Part shown: piece by piece, positions 17,015 to 20,738 of the stretch
How positions within the stretch are numbered: position 1 is the stretch's first letter
Layout: each line of letters begins with the position of its first letter
Assembly: GCA_007134115.1 (NCBI GenBank)
Contig: SLLK01000291.1
Coordinates: 1-20,738 of the forward strand
From: Gammaproteobacteria bacterium
GTDB lineage: Bacteria > Pseudomonadota > Gammaproteobacteria > UBA5335 > SLRW01
DNA: 20,738 bases
Direction: 5' to 3'
Translations under genes and position numbers: made by a program
The notes under the pieces: model-generated
Database searches by the model: none
The model's input: the letters and a program-made list of their open reading frames with translations, nothing else
Told to the model about the DNA's origin: nothing

Positions 17015-17023
17015 AGAGGAGGG
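17015..17023 (+). promoter_or_regulatory. strong ribosome binding site of ftsZ
   Basis: AGAGGAGGG ends 5 nt before ATG 17029. It is an unusually full match to the anti-Shine-Dalgarno and supports independent, high-level initiation of ftsZ, which is not translationally coupled to ftsA. Confidence 0.75.
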
Positions 17024-17028
17024 CGGTT

Positions 17029-18171
17029 ATGTTCGAGTTAATGGATGCCTATAGTCAGAACGCCGTGATCAAGGTGATCGGCGTGGGTGGTGGTGGCGGC
17101 AATGCGGTACAGAATATGGCCGCCGCCGGCATTGAAGGTGTGGAGTTCGTCTGCGCGAATACCGATGCGCAGGCACTCAAGAACAGCGGCGCGGGCACTG
17201 TGCTGCAGCTGGGATGCGGTATTACCAAGGGACTGGGTGCGGGCGCCGACCCCGACATCGGGCGGCAGGCCGCGATGGAGGACCGTGAGCGCATAGAGGA
17301 GATCATCGAAGGCACCGACATGTTGTTCATCACCGCCGGCATGGGCGGGGGTACCGGTACCGGTGCGGCACCGGTGGTGGCCGAGCTGGCGCGCGAAATG
17401 GGCGTGCTGGTGGTCGCCGTGGTGACCAAGCCTTTCCCGTTCGAGGGCAGCAAGCGCATGCAGGTGGCCAAGGAAGGGATTCGTGCCCTGGGTCAGAACG
17501 TTGACTCACTGATTACCATCCCCAACGAGAAATTGCTCACCGTGCTGGGCAAGGAAGTCAGTCTGCTGGATGCCTTCAAGTCGGCCGATGCGGTGCTGCT
17601 CAATGCAGTGGCAGGTATTGCCGAACTGATTACCCGTCCGGGCCTGATTAACGTGGATTTCGCCGATGTGCGTACGGTGATGTCGGAAATGGGTATGGCG
17701 ATGATGGGTGCCGGTCGTGCCTCGGGCGAGGGACGTGCCACCAAGGCCGCCGAGGCGGCGCTGTCCAGTCCGCTGCTCGAGGAAGTCAATCTGGCCGGAG
17801 CCCGTGGCATCCTGGTCAATGTCACCGCCGGTATGGATATGTCCATCGGTGAGTTCGAAGAAGTCGGCAATACGGTCAAGGCAGTGGCCTCCGAGGACGC
17901 GACGGTGGTCGTGGGGACCGTCATTGATCCCGAGATTTCGGGCGAATTGCGCGTCACTGTAGTGGCGACAGGGCTGGAGTCCACGCTGAACAAGATGGGC
18001 GACAATCCGCTCAAGCTGGTGCGGCGGGGCAATGACGGCGAGGTTAACTACTCGGATCTGGACCGGCCGACGGTGATTCGCAAAAAAGCGGCGGGAGATG
18101 TCTCCGCGGGCAGTGACGCCGATATGGAGTATCTGGATGTGCCTGCCTTTTTGCGGCGACAGGCTGACTGA
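17029..18171 (+). CDS. ftsZ: Cell division GTPase FtsZ
   Basis: FtsZ is the tubulin homologue that forms the Z ring at mid-cell. The 380 aa protein (E. coli 383) begins MFELMDAYSQNAVIKVIGVG, close to E. coli. The GTP loop GGGTGTG is at 106-112, and the T7 loop NVDFADVR at 208-215 carries the catalytic aspartates. A linker follows after about residue 315. The C-terminal peptide EYLDVPAFLRRQAD (367-380) is the docking site for FtsA and ZipA. The linker is short. A strong ribosome site precedes ATG 17029. No clear terminator follows, so some readthrough into lpxC is possible. Confidence 0.99.
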   Translation: MFELMDAYSQNAVIKVIGVGGGGGNAVQNMAAAGIEGVEFVCANTDAQALKNSGAGTVLQLGCGITKGLGAGADPDIGRQAAMEDRERIEEIIEGTDMLFITAGMGGGTGTGAAPVVAELAREMGVLVVAVVTKPFPFEGSKRMQVAKEGIRALGQNVDSLITIPNEKLLTVLGKEVSLLDAFKSADAVLLNAVAGIAELITRPGLINVDFADVRTVMSEMGMAMMGAGRASGEGRATKAAEAALSSPLLEEVNLAGARGILVNVTAGMDMSIGEFEEVGNTVKAVASEDATVVVGTVIDPEISGELRVTVVATGLESTLNKMGDNPLKLVRRGNDGEVNYSDLDRPTVIRKKAAGDVSAGSDADMEYLDVPAFLRRQAD

Positions 18172-18349
18172 GCGGAAAAAGCCCGGGCGGTGAGGGTCAC
18201 AAAAATCGGGTAAACTGAAACAGGGTCTGTTCAGGGTCCCGTGAGCGGGTGACACTGATGCCCCGTCTTCGCACCCGGTGTGTGATCTCCGACAAGGGCC
18301 GCTTGCGGTACGTCGCCGCCGGTCAACGCATAACAGGCATCTTGCGAGC
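18172..18349 (+). promoter_or_regulatory. ftsZ-lpxC spacer with candidate lpxC promoter and repeats
   Basis: No gene is seen here. TAAACT at 18211-18216 could be a -10 element after an A-rich stretch, but no good -35 lies 16-18 bp upstream. Just after it CAGGGTC occurs twice (18221-18227 and 18232-18238) at 11-bp spacing. The first copy also lies in the small inverted repeat AACAG-GGT-CTGTT (18219-18231). A regulatory role is inferred from position only. No intrinsic terminator for ftsZ is evident. Confidence 0.35.
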
Positions 18350-19261
18350 ATGTCCAGACAGTACACTTTGAGAAATACCGTGCGCGCCGCGGGCACGGGG
18401 TTGCACTCCGGCCACAAGGTCTACATGGCCCTGCGTCCGGCGCCCGCCAATAGTGGCATTGTGTTCAGGCGCACCGACCTTCCGGCCGGTCCCCGCGAAG
18501 TACGCGCCAGCGCGCCGAACGTGGGCGATACCCGGCTGTGTACCTCGCTGGTGGATGGCGAAGTGCGGGTGGCCACCGTGGAGCATTTGCTCTCGGCCAT
18601 GTCCGGCCTGGGGATCGACAACGCAGTGGTTGAACTGAGTGCGGCTGAAGTACCGATTATGGATGGCAGCGCCGCGCCCTTTGTGTTCTTGTTGCAGTCT
18701 GCGGGACTGGAGCAACAGGATGCGCCGCGCCGTTTTCTGCGTGTGTTGGAGCGTGTGGTCGTTGAGGATGAGGGCAAATGGGCCCGCTTTGATCCGTGGG
18801 ATGGTTTCCGGGTGGATTTCACCATTGATTTTGATCATCCGCTGTTCCGCAACCACAGTCGCCGGGCAGTGGTGGATTTCGCTACCACATCCTATGTGCG
18901 CGAAGTCAGCCGCGCCCGCACCTTCGGGTTCATGCGCGAAATCGACACCCTGCGGGCCGGCAACCTGGCGCTTGGCGGCAGCCTGGACAACGCTGTGGTG
19001 GTGGATGATCATCGCGTACTCAACGAGGACGGGCTGCGTTTCGAGGACGAATTCGTCAAGCACAAGATTCTGGATGCCATTGGCGATATCTATCTTGCCG
19101 GGCACCGCGTGATCGGGCAGTTCACCGGCTATTGTTCCGGCCACGATCTGAATAATCGGCTTGTGCGGGCCTTGCTCGACAGGCCCGCAGCCTGGGAAAT
19201 CGTGGAATTTAACGGCGCAGCGGATACGCCCGTGTGTTACAGCGAAGCGCAGCCGGCCTGA
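18350..19261 (+). CDS. lpxC: UDP-3-O-acyl-N-acetylglucosamine deacetylase LpxC
   Basis: LpxC is the zinc deacetylase that performs the committed step of lipid A synthesis, so the cell has an LPS outer membrane. The 303 aa protein (E. coli 305) has zinc ligands His79, His238 and Asp242, catalytic Glu78 and His265, and Thr191, all at the E. coli numbering. VEHL, PIMDGSAAPFV and NEDGLRFEDEFVKHK are present. The frame is open 72 nt upstream, but ATG 18350 gives MSRQYTLRN, aligning with MIKQRTLKR of E. coli. Its ribosome site is weak (only GAG at 18346-18348), which fits an enzyme kept at low level. It ends 15 nt before the convergent dciA. Confidence 0.98.
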   Translation: MSRQYTLRNTVRAAGTGLHSGHKVYMALRPAPANSGIVFRRTDLPAGPREVRASAPNVGDTRLCTSLVDGEVRVATVEHLLSAMSGLGIDNAVVELSAAEVPIMDGSAAPFVFLLQSAGLEQQDAPRRFLRVLERVVVEDEGKWARFDPWDGFRVDFTIDFDHPLFRNHSRRAVVDFATTSYVREVSRARTFGFMREIDTLRAGNLALGGSLDNAVVVDDHRVLNEDGLRFEDEFVKHKILDAIGDIYLAGHRVIGQFTGYCSGHDLNNRLVRALLDRPAAWEIVEFNGAADTPVCYSEAQPA

Positions 19262-19276
19262 GTTGCGGGGCCATGA

Positions 19277-19717
19277 TCAGTCCCGGGTTCGCGATGCCAG
19301 TTTGCGCAGCGACGCTGCCAGCAGCGGATCGTCGGTACTCTCTGCCAGTTGTTTCAGCGCCGAGGCGGACTCCGGCGAGAGTCGACGCGCCGGTTGTGAG
19401 CGGGGTGCGGTCGGTTGAATCGGCGCGATACGCACCTGCAGGCGCTGCGGCGGGCGCTTGTGATTGCTCGCAACTTGGCGCAGGATGCCTTTGGAAAGGT
19501 AGCGCAGGCGGCTGGCCCAGGCAGGGCTGTCGGCGATCAGTACCAGCGTGTTGCCGCGGAGATTGGCTACTTCACAGTGCGGGCGCATGTCGGCCGGCAG
19601 GCTGCGATGCAGTTGCTGTGTCAGTTCACGCAGCATCGCCGCCTTTTCGAGTATGCCCGAAAGCGCCTTGTGACCAGTCGTGAGACTTGACAGAACAGTG
19701 GGTTGTCGTGGTTTCAT
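19277..19717 (-). CDS. dciA: DciA family (DUF721) predicted replicative helicase loader
   Basis: DciA proteins assist loading of the DnaB helicase in bacteria lacking the phage-derived DnaC, and are the commoner solution. The 146 aa protein has an N-terminal DUF721-like half at about 15-90. This includes LRELTQQLHRSLPADMRPHCEVAN and a strand region NTLVLIADSPAWASRLRYL typical of the KH-like fold, broken here to keep quotes short. A basic, proline-rich and probably flexible tail follows. The pair lpxC and DUF721 before secA is found in pseudomonads. ATG is at 19717-19715, and the ribosome site is not clear. It is the only minus-strand gene in the window. The family call is by sequence pattern and context. 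Confidence 0.85.
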   Translation of the reverse strand: MKPRQPTVLSSLTTGHKALSGILEKAAMLRELTQQLHRSLPADMRPHCEVANLRGNTLVLIADSPAWASRLRYLSKGILRQVASNHKRPPQRLQVRIAPIQPTAPRSQPARRLSPESASALKQLAESTDDPLLAASLRKLASRTRD

Positions 19718-19763
19718 AAGGTGGTTTCAGGAACAGGGATCAGGGCCGTCTGCGGTCTGCCGA

Positions 19764-19776
19764 TGACACGGTGTCA
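19764..19776. promoter_or_regulatory. 13-bp perfect palindrome between dciA and M23 gene
   Basis: TGACAC-G-GTGTCA is a perfect inverted repeat with a 1-bp centre, in the 74-bp divergent spacer. It is 15 bp before the ATG of the peptidase gene. The size and symmetry suit a dimeric repressor site. No regulator is identified. Confidence 0.4.
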
Positions 19777-19784
19777 CAGAGAAA

Positions 19785-19814
19785 AGCATAAATGAACGTC
19801 ATACTGTTTACCAA
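19785..19814 (-). promoter_or_regulatory. candidate promoter of dciA
   Basis: On the minus strand TTGGTA (19814-19809) and TATGCT (19790-19785) are separated by 18 bp. Each hexamer matches four of six consensus bases. Transcription would start near 19778, placing the palindrome at 19764-19776 right at the start site. It overlaps the first codons of the peptidase gene. The match is moderate and could be chance. Confidence 0.3.
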
Positions 19815-20738
19815 GCAGCGCGGGCATCTGCATCAACTCAGCCTGGCCCAGTTGCATATTGCGCTTCCCGTATTTCTGGGGCTGGCGTTGGTGCTCGCAG
19901 CGGTGTTCGGTTCCGGCTATTACTACGCGGTCTCCCACGGCGCGGCAAGTCCCGATTCGATGGCGCGCACCATGCAAGCCGAACTGGCGAAGCAGGAAGA
20001 GGAAATCCGGCGCGCCACCCGTGATGCGAATGAGAACGTGCAGGCGCTGTCGGTACGGCTGGGCCAGTTGCAGGCACAGGTCACGCGGCTTGAGGCGCTG
20101 GGGGAAAGGCTGACACACATGGGCGGCCTTGAGGACGGCGAGTTCGACTTCGCCCAGGTGCCGGCGCTGGGTGGCCCGCTGGGCGGAACCGCCGATGTCA
20201 CCCGCGAGGATGAATTCGGCGAGTACACGGCAGATTTTGCGCAGGCGCTGGATTCACTGGCCCAGCGACTGGAACATCGGGACCAGCAGCTCGGTGTGCT
20301 GGAGAACCTGATGCTGAACCGGCAGTTGCATGCCGAGGTGCATCCGTCAGGCCGACCGGTCAACGCCGGCTGGATTTCCTCCCATTACGGCGTCCGCAAT
20401 GATCCCTTCTCGGGGCGACGCACGCGGCACTACGGCACCGACTTTGCCGCGCGTATCGGCACGCCGATTACCGCAGTGGCCAGTGGCGTGGTGACCTGGT
20501 CGGGCAAGCGGCACGGCTACGGTTACCTGGTGGAGATCAACCACGGCAATGGTTATCGCACTCGCTACGCCCACAACAGTGTTAACAAGGTAGAAGTGGG
20601 TGATACCGTCAAGCGGGGCGACCTGATCGCCGAGGTTGGTGCCAGCGGTCGGGCCACCGGGCCGCATCTGCATTTCGAAGTGCTGCACAACGGCCGTGCG
20701 ATTGATCCGATCGACTTTATAGAAGCCGCCAGTAACTA
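19792..20738 (+). CDS. Membrane-anchored M23 family peptidoglycan peptidase (3' end cut)
   Basis: This is a predicted zinc endopeptidase that cleaves peptidoglycan cross-links in the periplasm. At least 315 residues are visible. A short basic start is followed by one membrane helix at about 24-46, a charged coiled coil at about 62-112, a linker, and an M23 (LytM-like) domain from about 195. Zinc and catalytic residues are intact: His213 and Asp217 in HYGTD, His261 in YAH, and His292 and His294 in HLH. So it should be an active enzyme rather than an EnvC-type regulator. The frame runs from ATG 19792 to the window end, where the last two bases are TA, possibly the first bases of a stop. It is divergent from dciA. 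secA is expected next, judging from related genomes. Confidence 0.92.
   Translation, partial: MNVILFTKQRGHLHQLSLAQLHIALPVFLGLALVLAAVFGSGYYYAVSHGAASPDSMARTMQAELAKQEEEIRRATRDANENVQALSVRLGQLQAQVTRLEALGERLTHMGGLEDGEFDFAQVPALGGPLGGTADVTREDEFGEYTADFAQALDSLAQRLEHRDQQLGVLENLMLNRQLHAEVHPSGRPVNAGWISSHYGVRNDPFSGRRTRHYGTDFAARIGTPITAVASGVVTWSGKRHGYGYLVEINHGNGYRTRYAHNSVNKVEVGDTVKRGDLIAEVGASGRATGPHLHFEVLHNGRAIDPIDFIEAASN

Noticed and set aside
18181..18200. GCCCGGGC palindrome and GTGA-GGG-TCAC repeat as an ftsZ terminator
   Set aside because: The first has no loop, the second only a 4-bp stem, and no T run follows on the plus strand.
18278..18349. 72-nt upstream extension of the lpxC frame
   Set aside because: The extension has no family counterpart, and ATG 18350 aligns with the known LpxC N-terminus and residue numbering.
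631..20738. A hidden novel system, mobile element or island
   Set aside because: Every sizeable stretch is explained by conserved dcw, lipid A, dciA or M23 genes in standard order, with uniform composition and no transposase, integrase, repeat array or tRNA.

Overview
The window is a near-complete division and cell wall (dcw) cluster of a GC-rich gammaproteobacterium. It is flanked by an RNase P RNA gene on the left and by the lpxC - dciA - M23 peptidase block that usually precedes secA on the right. Gene order, FtsZ and FtsA tails, LpxC residue numbering and a type A RNase P RNA all point to Gammaproteobacteria. Three traits exclude an enteric: murB sits inside the cluster, dciA is present, and secM is absent after lpxC. 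The layout resembles Pseudomonas and the purple-sulfur or halophilic gammaproteobacteria. Genus cannot be settled from this sequence alone.

Layout. Bases 1-350 are the 3' five-sixths of rnpB, followed by a small hairpin that may be its terminator. Bases 401-630 hold the mra promoter (541-570) and three 10-bp-spaced TGGA boxes that match the expected operator of MraZ. From 631 to 18171 fifteen genes run on the plus strand: mraZ, rsmH, ftsL, ftsI, murE, murF, mraY, murD, ftsW, murG, murC, murB, ddlB, ftsQ, ftsA and, counted as the last, ftsZ after fourteen or more closely packed predecessors. Most junctions are 1-8 nt overlaps, so translational coupling is likely. The only real gaps are about 56 nt before murD (with the start preferred here), 5 nt before ftsA and 99 nt before ftsZ. 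After a 178-nt spacer comes lpxC (+), then dciA (-) convergent with it, then a membrane-anchored M23 peptidase (+) divergent from dciA and cut by the window end.

Function. MurC, MurD, MurE and MurF with MurB and DdlB build UDP-MurNAc-pentapeptide from UDP-GlcNAc-enolpyruvate. MurE carries the DNPR motif of meso-diaminopimelate enzymes. MraY and MurG convert the product to lipid II. FtsW and FtsI polymerise and cross-link it at the septum under control of FtsL and FtsQ, on FtsA-FtsZ filaments. LpxC commits carbon to lipid A, DciA is the predicted replicative helicase loader, and the M23 protein is a predicted periplasmic peptidoglycan hydrolase.

All genes look intact with their key residues present. 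I found no mobile element, CRISPR array, tRNA or foreign island, and no new system. The points worth a second look are regulatory: the MraZ operator variant, a 10-bp hairpin between ftsA and ftsZ, direct repeats in the lpxC leader, and a perfect palindrome between dciA and the peptidase gene.
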